This document shows, in pieces, positions 16,867-25,496 of a stretch of DNA of 49,643 nucleotides. A program made the translations under genes and the position numbers. The notes beneath the pieces are model-generated. The model worked only from the letters and a program-made list of their open reading frames with translations. It did no database searches and had not been told where the DNA came from. The DNA is from Falsiroseomonas stagni DSM 19981 (GTDB lineage Bacteria; Pseudomonadota; Alphaproteobacteria; Acetobacterales; Acetobacteraceae), in contig NZ_FOSQ01000020.1 of the NCBI RefSeq assembly GCF_900114315.1, positions 1 to 49,643 on the forward strand, written 5' to 3'. Position 1 is the first letter of the stretch. Every line of letters starts with the position of its first letter.

Positions 16867-17823
16867 ATGGCACCGGAACGGCATCCCCTCGGCGGCACGG
16901 GGCTCTCCATCGCGCCGCTGATGTTCGGCGGCAATGTCTTCGGCTGGACGGCGGATGAGGCGATGTCCTTCCGCCTGCTCGATGCCTTCGTCGATGCCGG
17001 CTTCAACGCCATCGACACGGCGGATGTCTATTCCCGCTGGGTGCCGGGCCATGTCGGCGGGGAGTCCGAGACGATCATCGGCGCCTGGATGAAGGCCCGC
17101 GGCACGCGCCACCGCGTGATGATCGCGACCAAGGTCGGCATGGAACTCGCGCCGGACCGCACGGGCCTGTCGCCGCGCTGGATCGCGCAATCGGTCGAGG
17201 ATTCGCTCAAGCGCCTGGGCACCGATCACATCGACCTCTACCAGGCCCACCGCCCCGATCCCGCCGTGCCCATCGCGGAAACCCTCGGCGCCTTCCAGCT
17301 TCTGATCGAACAGGGGAAGGTGCGCGCCATCGGTGCCTCCAACTACGACGCCGCGCAGTTGGCGGAGGCGCTGGATGTGGCGGAGGCCCAGGGTCTGCCC
17401 CGCTACGCGACCCTGCAGCCCAAATACAATCTGATGGACCGGGCGGAGTTCGAGGACGCGCTGCAACCCCTCTGCGTCGCGCGCAACGTCGCCGTCATCC
17501 CCTTCTACGGCGTCGCCGCCGGCTTCCTGACGGGCAAGTACCGCAGTACAGCGGATATCGAGGGAAGGCCGCGCGCCAAGGCCCTGGCGGCCTATGCGAA
17601 TGACCGCGGCTGGCGCGTGGTCGCGGCGCTGGATGCCGTCGCGGCACGGCTGGGCGCGGCACCGGTGGAGGTCGCCATTGCCTGGCTGCGCACGCGCCCG
17701 GCGCTGGCCGCGCCCATCGCCTCCGCCACATCGCCGGAGCAGTTGGCGGCGCTGCTGCGCGGCGCGACGCTGGCGCTGGATGCGGCGGCGATCGCCACGC
17801 TGGATGCCGCCAGCACCGCATGA
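16867..17823 (+). CDS. Aldo/keto reductase
   Basis: TIM-barrel NADP(H)-type oxidoreductase of 318 residues. The tetrad is visible: Asp and Tyr in AIDTADVYS, Lys in IATKVG, His in LYQAHRPD. The ATG at 16867 is preceded by AGGAGCG; an upstream GTG at 16843 is less likely. The substrate is unknown; it resembles broad aldehyde/ketone reductases of the YajO/YghZ type. It overlaps the COG0523 gene as ATGA (17820-17823), so it is coupled to it, and follows mcd after 67 bases. Confidence 0.88.
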   Translation: MAPERHPLGGTGLSIAPLMFGGNVFGWTADEAMSFRLLDAFVDAGFNAIDTADVYSRWVPGHVGGESETIIGAWMKARGTRHRVMIATKVGMELAPDRTGLSPRWIAQSVEDSLKRLGTDHIDLYQAHRPDPAVPIAETLGAFQLLIEQGKVRAIGASNYDAAQLAEALDVAEAQGLPRYATLQPKYNLMDRAEFEDALQPLCVARNVAVIPFYGVAAGFLTGKYRSTADIEGRPRAKALAAYANDRGWRVVAALDAVAARLGAAPVEVAIAWLRTRPALAAPIASATSPEQLAALLRGATLALDAAAIATLDAASTA

Positions 17824-18785
17824 ACCGGCTGCCGGTCTCGATCCTCACGGGCTTCCTCGGCAGCGGCAAGACGACGCTGCTCGCCCGCGCCCTGCGCGAC
17901 CCCGCGCTGGCGGGCACGCTGGTGCTGGTGAACGAAGCCGGCGAGATCGCGCTGGACCATCTGCTGCTGGAAGCGGTGGAGGAGCGCGTCGTGGCGCTGC
18001 CCAGTGGCTGCCTCTGCTGCGTGGTGCGGGACGACATGGCGCGCGCGCTGGACCGCATCGCGACGCGGCGGCGCGCCGGCGATCTGCCGGATGTCACGCG
18101 GCTGGTGGTGGAAACCAGCGGCCTCGCCGATCCTGCGCCGCTGCTCTACACCCTGGCTGCCCTGCCGGCGCTGGAACGCGACTTCCGCGTGGATACGGTG
18201 GTGACGCTGGTGGATGCGGTGCATGGCGCGCGCGCGCTGGACCGGCACGCGGAATCCGCGCGGCAGGTGGCCATCGCGGACCGCATCCTGCTGACCAAAT
18301 GCGATGTGGCCGAACCCGCGGACGCGCTGCTGGCGCAGCTGCGCGGACTGAATGCGGCGGCGGAACTGCTGCGTTCCGACGCCTGCGACGACCTGCCCGC
18401 GCTGCTGTTCCGCGACGCCTGGCATGGCGATGGCCGCCGCGGCGGCTGGCTGCGCTGCGAGGATGTGACCCCCACCCATGGCGCGGGGATCGCCACCCAT
18501 TCGCTCGTATTGACGCAGCCCCCCACGCGCCTTTCCTTCGCGCGCATGCTGGGCCGCCTGGCGGCGGAGCGCGGCGAGGATCTGCTGCGCCTCAAGGGCC
18601 TGGTGGAATTCGCCGACCAGCCCGGCGCCCCCGTGCTGATCAACGCCGTGCAGCACACGCTCTACACGCCCGAACGCCTGGCGGCCTGGCCGGATGAGGA
18701 CCACCGATCGCGCCTCGTCATCATCGCCCAGGACATGCCGCGCGACGAATTGCTGGACCGCTTCGCCGAAGCCGGTGCCGCTTGA
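17820..18785 (+). CDS. CobW/COG0523-family GTPase, putative metallochaperone
   Basis: GTP-binding protein of 321 residues. Walker A is GFLGSGKTT (11-19), the metal-binding CxCC is C64-L-C66-C67, and LLTKCD is the guanine-specificity motif. A CobW C-terminal domain follows. Family members use GTP to deliver Zn, Co or Fe to target enzymes. The next gene is a binuclear-metal hydantoinase and an amidohydrolase follows in the same operon, so these are likely clients. No Zur site is recognisable, and the operon context argues for an enzyme-specific chaperone rather than a zinc-starvation one. The usual NEFGEIG is here NEAGEIA, a small deviation beside the switch region. Confidence 0.88.
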   Translation: MNRLPVSILTGFLGSGKTTLLARALRDPALAGTLVLVNEAGEIALDHLLLEAVEERVVALPSGCLCCVVRDDMARALDRIATRRRAGDLPDVTRLVVETSGLADPAPLLYTLAALPALERDFRVDTVVTLVDAVHGARALDRHAESARQVAIADRILLTKCDVAEPADALLAQLRGLNAAAELLRSDACDDLPALLFRDAWHGDGRRGGWLRCEDVTPTHGAGIATHSLVLTQPPTRLSFARMLGRLAAERGEDLLRLKGLVEFADQPGAPVLINAVQHTLYTPERLAAWPDEDHRSRLVIIAQDMPRDELLDRFAEAGAA

Positions 18786-18801
18786 GACAGGAGTGCCCGC
18801 G

Positions 18802-20229
18802 ATGTTCGACACGCTGATCACCGGCGGCACCGCCGTCCTGCCGCAGGGTTGCATGCCCGCCGATATCGGCATCACCGGCGAACGCATCACCCAGATCGGG
18901 GAGGCCGGTTCGCTCGCCGCCATCGGCGCGCAGCGCGTCATCGATGCGCAGGGACAATTCGTGATCCCCGGCGGCATCGACCCGCATGTGCATTGCGCCT
19001 GGCCGCTGATGCTGCCGGGCGAGACGACAATGCGCTACAGCGCGCCGCCCGCGCAGGTCAGCCGCGCCGCGCTGTTCGGCGGCACGACGACGATGCTCGA
19101 TTTCTGCGTGGTCCATCCCGGCGACACCATCCCGGACGCCATCGCGCGCCGCGACCGGGACTGGATCGGCGCCTGCCACGCCGACTACGCCTACCACGTG
19201 ATGCTGCAGGGCAACGTCGCGCCGCAGACGCTCCTCGAACTCGGCGATGCCATCCGCGCCGGCCACAGCACGGTGAAGATCTTCACCACCGACATCACCC
19301 CCTCACGCCGCGGCCGCATGATCCCGCATGGCTCGATCTGGGAGATCATGAAGGTCACGGCAAAGGAAGGCGGCCTCGCCGTCATCCATGCGGAGGACAA
19401 CGACCTCGTCATGCATATGTATGAGAAGCTGATGCGGGAGGACCGCATGGGCTTCGAGCATATGGCGGAGGTGCATTCCTCGCTGTCGGAGGACCTGTCC
19501 TTCAACCGCGTGATCCGCCTGGCGGAGAATGTCGAACACGCCGCGATCTACATGATGCACATCTCCGCCAGGACGGGGATCGAGGCCGTGGAGCGGTCCC
19601 GCGCCAAGGGCTTCCCGGTGTATGGGGAGACGTTGCAGCTCTATCTTCTGGCCACGCAGGACGACTACAGGCAGCCTGACGGCCAGATGTACCACACCTA
19701 TCCCTCGCTGAAGGCGCCGGAGGACCAGGCCTCGCTCTGGACCGCGACGCGCACGGGCGGCGTCTCCTGCATCGGTACGGATGGCATCTGCTGCCCGAAG
19801 GACCAGAAGACCCGCGGCGTGCGCGTGGATGACGTGACCGGCGGCAATGTGACGATCGAGCCGCGCCTCGGCCTGATGTACACCCACATGGTCACGAAGC
19901 GCGGCTATTCGATGGAGGAGTTCGTGGCGCTGACATCGACGAATGCGGCGCGCATCATGGGCCTCTATCCGCGCAAGGGCGTGCTGGCGGTGGGATCGGA
20001 CGCCGACATCGTGCTGCTGGACCCGACGCCGCGCATCCTCTCCGCCGCCACGCTGCACGAAAGCGACTACACGCCGTGGGAGGGGTGGGAAGTCACGGCC
20101 TGGCCGAGCCTCACCATGCTGCGCGGCAAGGTGGTGGTGGAAGGCGATCGCTTCCTGGGCGATGTCACCGATGGGCGCTGGCTGCCGCGCCGCATCGCCG
20201 CGGATATGCTGCGGTGCCCCGCGCTTTGA
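18802..20229 (+). CDS. Dihydropyrimidinase/D-hydantoinase-family amidohydrolase
   Basis: Cyclic amidohydrolase of 475 residues. The binuclear metal site is complete: H62 and H64 in DPHVH, the carbamylated-type Lys159 in STVKIFTTD, H196 (AVIHAEDN), H253 (MMHIS) and D327 (GTDG). The residues after the last Asp read GICCPK instead of the HCPF usual in hydantoinases, so substrate preference may differ. Expected chemistry: ring opening of dihydropyrimidines, 5-substituted hydantoins or similar cyclic imides. Starts 16 bases after the COG0523 stop, with ACAGGAG as ribosome site. The downstream alpha/beta hydrolase overlaps its 3' end. Confidence 0.88.
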   Translation: MFDTLITGGTAVLPQGCMPADIGITGERITQIGEAGSLAAIGAQRVIDAQGQFVIPGGIDPHVHCAWPLMLPGETTMRYSAPPAQVSRAALFGGTTTMLDFCVVHPGDTIPDAIARRDRDWIGACHADYAYHVMLQGNVAPQTLLELGDAIRAGHSTVKIFTTDITPSRRGRMIPHGSIWEIMKVTAKEGGLAVIHAEDNDLVMHMYEKLMREDRMGFEHMAEVHSSLSEDLSFNRVIRLAENVEHAAIYMMHISARTGIEAVERSRAKGFPVYGETLQLYLLATQDDYRQPDGQMYHTYPSLKAPEDQASLWTATRTGGVSCIGTDGICCPKDQKTRGVRVDDVTGGNVTIEPRLGLMYTHMVTKRGYSMEEFVALTSTNAARIMGLYPRKGVLAVGSDADIVLLDPTPRILSAATLHESDYTPWEGWEVTAWPSLTMLRGKVVVEGDRFLGDVTDGRWLPRRIAADMLRCPAL

Positions 20230-21137
20230 CCCTCGCCGCCATCATCGCGCTGGTCGTCCTGCTGCTCGGCGGTGGCTGGCTCTACACGCCGGACAGGCCG
20301 CGCGCGGAGCTGGAGGCGCAATATGCCCGCCCCGCGGATTTCCAGCCCGTGGCAGGGCTGCGCCTGCATGTGCGGGACACCGGGCCGCGCGCCGCACCGC
20401 CCGTGATCTTCCTGCACGGCTTCGCTTCCTCCCTCCACACCTGGGAGGATTGGGCGAGGACACTGGAGAGCGAGTTCCGCGTCATCCGCTTCGATCTTCC
20501 GGGCTTCGGCCTGACGGGGCCGGACCCGACCGGCGACTACAGCGATGCGCGCAGCCTCGCCGTGATCCTGGCGCTGATGGACCATCTGGCGCTGCCGCGT
20601 GCCAGCATCGTCGCCAGTTCCATGGGCGGGCGCATCGCCTGGACCTTCGCGGCCACGCACCCCGCGCGCGTCGATCGCCTGGTGCTGATGGCGCCCGATG
20701 GCTTCGCGAGTCCCGGCCGCGGCTATGGCACCACGCCATCGGTGCCGCTGATCGCGCGCGTGCTGCCCTACACCCTGCCGGACATGATGCTGCGGCCGAG
20801 CCTGGCGCCCGCCTATGGCAATCCCGCCGTGCTGACCGATGCGGTGCTGGCGCGCTATCGCGACATGCTGCTGGCGCCCGGCATCCGCCAGGCGATCCTG
20901 GACCGCATGGCACAGGGCGTGCTGGTGGACCCCGTGCCACTGTTGCGGCGGATCGAGGCGCCAACCCTGCTGTTCTGGGGCCAGGCCGATGCGATGGTGC
21001 CCGTCGCCAACGCCGCCGACTACACCGCCGTGCTGCGCGACAGCCGCGTGGTGACCTTCCCCGGCATCGGCCATGTGCCGATGGAGGAAGCGCCGGCGGA
21101 AACCGTCATCCCGTTGCGGGATTTCCTGCGCCGCTGA
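20214..21137 (+). CDS. Membrane-anchored alpha/beta hydrolase
   Basis: Protein of 307 residues. The N-terminal hydrophobic helix (LTLAAIIALVVLLLGGGWLY) suggests membrane anchoring with the domain in the periplasm. The fold is canonical: FLHGF oxyanion segment, nucleophile Ser136 in VASSMGG, acid Asp in GQADAMVP and His in GIGHVPMEE. No ATG fits. GTG 20214 (MPRALTL) or TTG 20226 (MTLAAI) are the options, both overlapping the hydantoinase end. Substrate unknown; an ester or amide is expected. Confidence 0.78.
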   Translation: MPRALTLAAIIALVVLLLGGGWLYTPDRPRAELEAQYARPADFQPVAGLRLHVRDTGPRAAPPVIFLHGFASSLHTWEDWARTLESEFRVIRFDLPGFGLTGPDPTGDYSDARSLAVILALMDHLALPRASIVASSMGGRIAWTFAATHPARVDRLVLMAPDGFASPGRGYGTTPSVPLIARVLPYTLPDMMLRPSLAPAYGNPAVLTDAVLARYRDMLLAPGIRQAILDRMAQGVLVDPVPLLRRIEAPTLLFWGQADAMVPVANAADYTAVLRDSRVVTFPGIGHVPMEEAPAETVIPLRDFLRR

Positions 21138-21168
21138 TACGCTCCCGCAACCCTCACCGGAGCCGCCC

Positions 21169-22560
21169 ATGACCACCACGCTGATCATCGAGCCGCGCTG
21201 GATCTGGGATGCGGCCGGCGGCTTGCGCGGCGATCACTACGTGGTGGTGCAGGGCAACCGCATCGCCGATGTCACGCGCGACCGCCCGACGATGGAGGCG
21301 GAGCGCATCACGCTGCCGGACGGCCTGCTGATCCCGGGCTTCGTGAACCTCCACAACCACGCCTTCTCCGCGCCGCTGTTCCGGGGCCTGGCCGACGACA
21401 TCGGCGATGGCGACCTGCCCGGCGACATCGTCTATTCCCTGTTGATGCCGATGGGCGACATCGCGGCGGAGACGCTGTCACCGGAGGAGATCGGTGATGT
21501 CGCGGAGATGGCGCTGCTGGAGACGCTGAAGGGCGGCTCCACGACGATCATGGATGTCTGGCGCCTGCAACAGGCGCCCTTCATCGAGCGCGGCAGGCGC
21601 CTCGGCCTGCGCACCTATTCCTGCCCCTACCTCTTCTCCACGCCGAAGATGGACATGACGCCGGACGGCAAGCCCATCACGGCCCCGCCCGCCGCCGATA
21701 CCGGCTTCGACACGGTGCTGTCGCTGTTTCATCGATACGACGAAGGCCCGATGGGCCGGACGCGCGTGGGCTATGGGCCGCACGGCTTGGACACCTGCAC
21801 GCCGGAGCTCCTCCAGCAGATCGGGCGCACGGCGGAGGAGATCGGCTGCCCCCTCACCATCCATGCGGCGCAGAGCCAGGTGGAGCTCGACATCGTGCGC
21901 GAGCGCTACGGCAAGTCGCCGATCGAGCATCTCCGCGACCTCCGCCTGCTCAGGCCCGGCACCGTGCTGGCGCATTGCGTGATGGCGACGGATGACGAAC
22001 TCGCGATCATCAGGGAATACGGCGCCGCCGTCGCCTCCTGCCCCTATGCCTTCGCGCGCAGCGGATTCGGCGTTCCCTTCGCGCGGTTCCTGGACAGCGG
22101 CATCCGCCTCGGCGTCGGCACGGATGGCGTGGGGCTGGATATGGTGGCGGAGCTGCGCGCGGCGCAGATGCTGGCGAAGGTGCAGGCGGGCCGGGCGGGC
22201 ATCGCCTCCGCCGAACGGATGCTGCGCGCCGCCACGGCCGATGGCGCGGCGGCGATCGGGCGGCACGACCTCGGCACGCTGGCGCCGGGCGCCACGGCGG
22301 ACCTGCTGCTGTTCGACCTGGCGGGCGCACGCTACCAGCCCGTCTGGAACCCCTTGCAGGCGCTGCTGACCAATGGCGTGGCCGCCGATCTGCACAGCCT
22401 GCTGGTGGATGGCGTGGCCCTGCTGCGCGACCATCGCGTGGTGGTGGCGGATGAAGCCGCGGTGGTGAAGCGCGGCGCCGCGGCCATCCGGCGGGTCTGG
22501 GATACGGCCCGCAGCATGGGCCGCATCCCCAAGGGTGTCGCCGAGCGGGGCGCTATATGA
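21169..22560 (+). CDS. Amidohydrolase of the SAH/guanine deaminase-chlorohydrolase type
   Basis: Protein of 463 residues. The metal site reads HNH in FVNLHNHAF, His in TIHAAQS, His in LAHCVMA and Asp in GTDGVG, the mononuclear layout of the TrzN/AtzA/cytosine deaminase group. Expected chemistry: hydrolytic deamination or dechlorination of an N-heterocycle. It starts 31 bases after the alpha/beta hydrolase and ends the seven-gene operon from 13904. Its stop overlaps by 8 bases the 3' end of the convergent NMT1-type receptor gene. Exact substrate unknown. Confidence 0.85.
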   Translation: MTTTLIIEPRWIWDAAGGLRGDHYVVVQGNRIADVTRDRPTMEAERITLPDGLLIPGFVNLHNHAFSAPLFRGLADDIGDGDLPGDIVYSLLMPMGDIAAETLSPEEIGDVAEMALLETLKGGSTTIMDVWRLQQAPFIERGRRLGLRTYSCPYLFSTPKMDMTPDGKPITAPPAADTGFDTVLSLFHRYDEGPMGRTRVGYGPHGLDTCTPELLQQIGRTAEEIGCPLTIHAAQSQVELDIVRERYGKSPIEHLRDLRLLRPGTVLAHCVMATDDELAIIREYGAAVASCPYAFARSGFGVPFARFLDSGIRLGVGTDGVGLDMVAELRAAQMLAKVQAGRAGIASAERMLRAATADGAAAIGRHDLGTLAPGATADLLLFDLAGARYQPVWNPLQALLTNGVAADLHSLLVDGVALLRDHRVVVADEAAVVKRGAAAIRRVWDTARSMGRIPKGVAERGAI

Positions 22561-23581
22561 TCTTCCGATCCGCCGGCAGGAACCGATCCGTATAAGTGAA
22601 ATCCATCGGCGGGCGGATCGGGATCTGGAAGGCCTCCGCCACCTGCGCGGCGGAGGCTTCGAAGCGCGCACGATCGACGGTGGAGACGCCATTGGCACGC
22701 ACATTCGCGGTCAGCAGCGCGACCTCGTTGATCAACTCGTTGCGGCTGATCTCGATGGCCTCGTCGATCAGCGCCTCCCGCCGCTTCAGCGACGCCATGG
22801 CGGCGACGGGATCGGCCAGCATGGCGCGAAGCCCGCGGATGGTGGCGGCGATGAAGGCGGAAACGGCCTCTGGGTTGCGCTCCGCGTAGTCCTTCCGGAC
22901 CACGAGGCCGGAGGAATACAGCGCCACGCCCCAGCTGTTGTATTGCAGCCAGCCGATATCGCCGCGCGGCACGCCGGCGCCCACCATGTTCAGCGCCGTC
23001 GTCGTCAGGAAGCCCAGCGTCGCATCGGCGCGGCGCTGCACCACCATCGTGTCCCGCAGTTGTGCCGTCACCGACAGCAGCTCGATCTTCGACATGTCGA
23101 GCTGGTTGGCGCGGGCGAAGATGGGGAAGAGGAGGCGCGTGCCCTCCCCGTCCGTCACGCTGATCTTCCGGCCCTCCAGGTCCTTCGGCTTCGTGATGCC
23201 GGAGGATTTCAGGAAGATCGCCGCATTCGGCGAGGCATCGTAGAGGATGAAGACGGAGGTGAGTTGCGCCGTCGGGTTCTCATGGTTGAACTTCAGCAGC
23301 AGGTTGGTGTCGGCGAAGCCGATATCGTAGGTGCCGGCGGCCACCTTCGTCATGGTGTCGCCGGATCCGAAGCCGCGGTCGATCTGCACGTCGATCCCGG
23401 CTTCGCTGAAAAAGCCGCGATCGGCCGCCAGCGTCCAGGCGGAATGCGCGGACTGCCAGGTCCAGTCCAGGCAGAAGCGGACCCGGCGCCGCGCCGCCTG
23501 GGCGCGCACGCCTGGTGCGGCAAGGATGCCGGCCGCCAGGCCGGTGGAGAGCACGCTACGCCGTGTCGGTGCACGCATCAT
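22553..23581 (-). CDS. NMT1/THI5-like ABC transporter substrate-binding protein
   Basis: Periplasmic binding protein of 342 residues. Three ATGs lie close together; the one at 23581 sits 6 bases after AGGAGG and gives MMRAPTRRSVLSTGL, an RR-type signal cleaved near VRAQA. The mature part has VRFCLDWTWQSAHSAW and KVAAGTYDIGFADTN, typical of NMT1-like receptors for pyrimidine-, sulfonate- or riboflavin-like ligands. No ATPase or permease gene is present. Last gene of the leftward operon from 27100, 104 bases after the TctC stop. Confidence 0.88.
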   Translation of the reverse strand: MMRAPTRRSVLSTGLAAGILAAPGVRAQAARRRVRFCLDWTWQSAHSAWTLAADRGFFSEAGIDVQIDRGFGSGDTMTKVAAGTYDIGFADTNLLLKFNHENPTAQLTSVFILYDASPNAAIFLKSSGITKPKDLEGRKISVTDGEGTRLLFPIFARANQLDMSKIELLSVTAQLRDTMVVQRRADATLGFLTTTALNMVGAGVPRGDIGWLQYNSWGVALYSSGLVVRKDYAERNPEAVSAFIAATIRGLRAMLADPVAAMASLKRREALIDEAIEISRNELINEVALLTANVRANGVSTVDRARFEASAAQVAEAFQIPIRPPMDFTYTDRFLPADRKII

Positions 23582-23685
23582 GGGCATCCTCCTGCTGTAT
23601 ACGCCGAAGCCGCGACCGTGCGGCAGACAAGCCTGCCGTTTCGATCGCGTTCGGAGCAAGAGACTTGCAAGGCGTGTGCCGGGAA

Positions 23686-24657
23686 TCAGTCGGCCGTCGC
23701 GCCGGTGGCGCGCACGACCTCGCCCCACACCCGTACCTCCTCCTCGATGAAGGCGGCGTACTGGGCGGGCGTCATGTCCGGCGCATCGGCGGTGAGTTCG
23801 TTGTAGCGCTGCCGCACCGCGGGCAATTGCAGGATGGCGCGGATCTCGGTGTTCAGCCGCTCCACCACCGCCGGCGCCATGCCCTTCGGCCCCGACACGC
23901 CGAACCAGGAATAGGAGGTCATGCCCGGCAGCCCGGCCTCCGCCAGGGTCGGGATGTTCGGCAGGTGCCGGTTGCGCTGCGCATCCGCCACCGCGATGGC
24001 CCGCAGCGTGCCGTCGCGGAGATGGCCGATGGAGGACGGCAACCCATCGACGAACAGCCCGACCGTCCCGGCGATGACATCGATCAGCGCGGGGCCCGCA
24101 CCGCGATAGAGGATGGGGTTCATCCTGATGCCCGTCGCCAGCCCGATCCGCATGCCGAGCAGATGCGTCGTCGTGCCATGGCCGGAAATCGCGAAATCCA
24201 GGCCGTCCGGCCGCATGCGGCCGATGCGGATCAGATCCGCCATCGACTGCGCCTCATACCGCGGATTGACCACGATGGCGGTGGAGGTGGTGGCGGCCAG
24301 CGCGATATGCGTGAAATCCGCCATGGAATCGTAGCGCACATTGCGGAACAGCGTCGGCGAGATGCCGTGCGACGCGCTGTTGGAAACGACCAGCGTGTAG
24401 CCATCCGGCGCCGCCTGCGCGACCTGCGCGGAGGCCAGCGTGGCCCCGGCGCCGGGCCGGTTCTCCGACACCACGGGCTGGCCGAGCCGTTCCTGGAGGT
24501 TGGCCGCCAGGATGCGCGCGACGATATCCGTGGTGCCGCCGGGCGCGAAGGGAACGACCAGCCGGATGGGGCGTGCCGGCCAGGCGGCCTGGGCCAGCGC
24601 GGGCAGGGGCAACATCGTGGCACCCGCCAGCAGGGTGCGGCGCTTGATCACCGTCAT
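23686..24657 (-). CDS. TctC/Bug-family periplasmic substrate-binding protein
   Basis: Receptor of 323 residues starting MTVIKRRTLLAGATMLPLP with a signal cleaved near ALAQA, then AWPARPIRLVVPFAPGGTTD. The ENRPGAGA block, FAISGHGTTTH and IPTLAEAGLPG are family landmarks, though the HVPYRG block reads PILYRGAGP, so the ligand site may differ from the other three paralogues. Its ATG overlaps the stop of the alpha/beta hydrolase-like gene as ATGA. It is unusual in sharing an operon with an NMT1-type receptor. Confidence 0.92.
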   Translation of the reverse strand: MTVIKRRTLLAGATMLPLPALAQAAWPARPIRLVVPFAPGGTTDIVARILAANLQERLGQPVVSENRPGAGATLASAQVAQAAPDGYTLVVSNSASHGISPTLFRNVRYDSMADFTHIALAATTSTAIVVNPRYEAQSMADLIRIGRMRPDGLDFAISGHGTTTHLLGMRIGLATGIRMNPILYRGAGPALIDVIAGTVGLFVDGLPSSIGHLRDGTLRAIAVADAQRNRHLPNIPTLAEAGLPGMTSYSWFGVSGPKGMAPAVVERLNTEIRAILQLPAVRQRYNELTADAPDMTPAQYAAFIEEEVRVWGEVVRATGATAD

Positions 24658-25496
24658 GGTTCGTCTCCTCGTTGTGGGAAGGATTGTGCATCCAGGAACC
24701 GCGTGAAGATCGCGGCGGTCGTGGCGATGTCCGCGCTGCCGGGCGTTTCCACCATCGTCGCGTCCGGCAGCAGCGCGGCCGCGCGATGGCGCTGGGGGAA
24801 GACGTTGTCGGTGCGCGCGAAGGCCAGCAGCGCGGGGCTGCGCAGCAGCGGCAGGCGATCCTCCATCCGGTAGCGCAGCGCGGCGTGGTAGGCGCGCGGA
24901 TAGGTCGTGCCGTTCCGCAGCACCTCCAGCAGCTTCGCATGGATGGCGGCGGCGGAAGGCGGCGGGCCGGCGCGGCGATGCGCGGCGTCCCTTTCGAACC
25001 AGGGGAAGTAGCGGAAATAGGCGCGGCACATGCCGAAGGCCGCATGCAGGTAGTCGCCCTCCGCATCCGGCACGATGGCGGGCGCGACCTGCGCCAGCAT
25101 GGCCTGGCGCGCGGCCTCCTCATAGAAGCCGACGCCATCCAGGATCACGCGGCGCGCCCGCGCGGGGTGGCGCAGCGCCGCCTCCACCGCGATGCGCGCG
25201 CCGAGATGCGCGCCGTGGATGTCCACCTGCGGCAGGCCCAGCGCATCCAGCAGCGCCACCAGCGCATCGGCCAGGTCGTCGATCTCCGGTTGCGGCATCG
25301 GCAGCGCGTCGCTCTCCCCGCAGCCCGGCAGGTCCGGCACCAGCACCAGGCGCGTGGTCGCGATCAGCCCGGCCGCGGGCAGCAGCGACGCGCCATTGGC
25401 GGCGCCACCATGCAGCATCACCAGCGGCACGCCGCCATCCCCGCCGATGCGGTAATGCACCTGCCCCCAGGCCAGGTCGGCGAAGCGGCGCTTCAT
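24654..25496 (-). CDS. Alpha/beta hydrolase-fold protein lacking the canonical Ser nucleophile
   Basis: Protein of 280 residues with the alpha/beta hydrolase core: VMLHGGAANGAS, VPDLPGCGESD, and a nucleophile elbow in VDIHGAHLGAR. The elbow carries His97 where GxSxG proteins have Ser, Asp or Cys. The acid Asp region (ARTDNVFP) is present, but the usual catalytic-His segment (GxGH) reads ETPGSAD. A classical esterase triad is therefore missing; a cofactor-free lyase/oxygenase-type or non-catalytic role should be considered. The start overlaps the upstream FAD-oxidoreductase stop (ATGA) and the stop overlaps the TctC start. Confidence 0.8.
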   Translation of the reverse strand: MKRRFADLAWGQVHYRIGGDGGVPLVMLHGGAANGASLLPAAGLIATTRLVLVPDLPGCGESDALPMPQPEIDDLADALVALLDALGLPQVDIHGAHLGARIAVEAALRHPARARRVILDGVGFYEEAARQAMLAQVAPAIVPDAEGDYLHAAFGMCRAYFRYFPWFERDAAHRRAGPPPSAAAIHAKLLEVLRNGTTYPRAYHAALRYRMEDRLPLLRSPALLAFARTDNVFPQRHRAAALLPDATMVETPGSADIATTAAIFTRFLDAQSFPQRGDEP

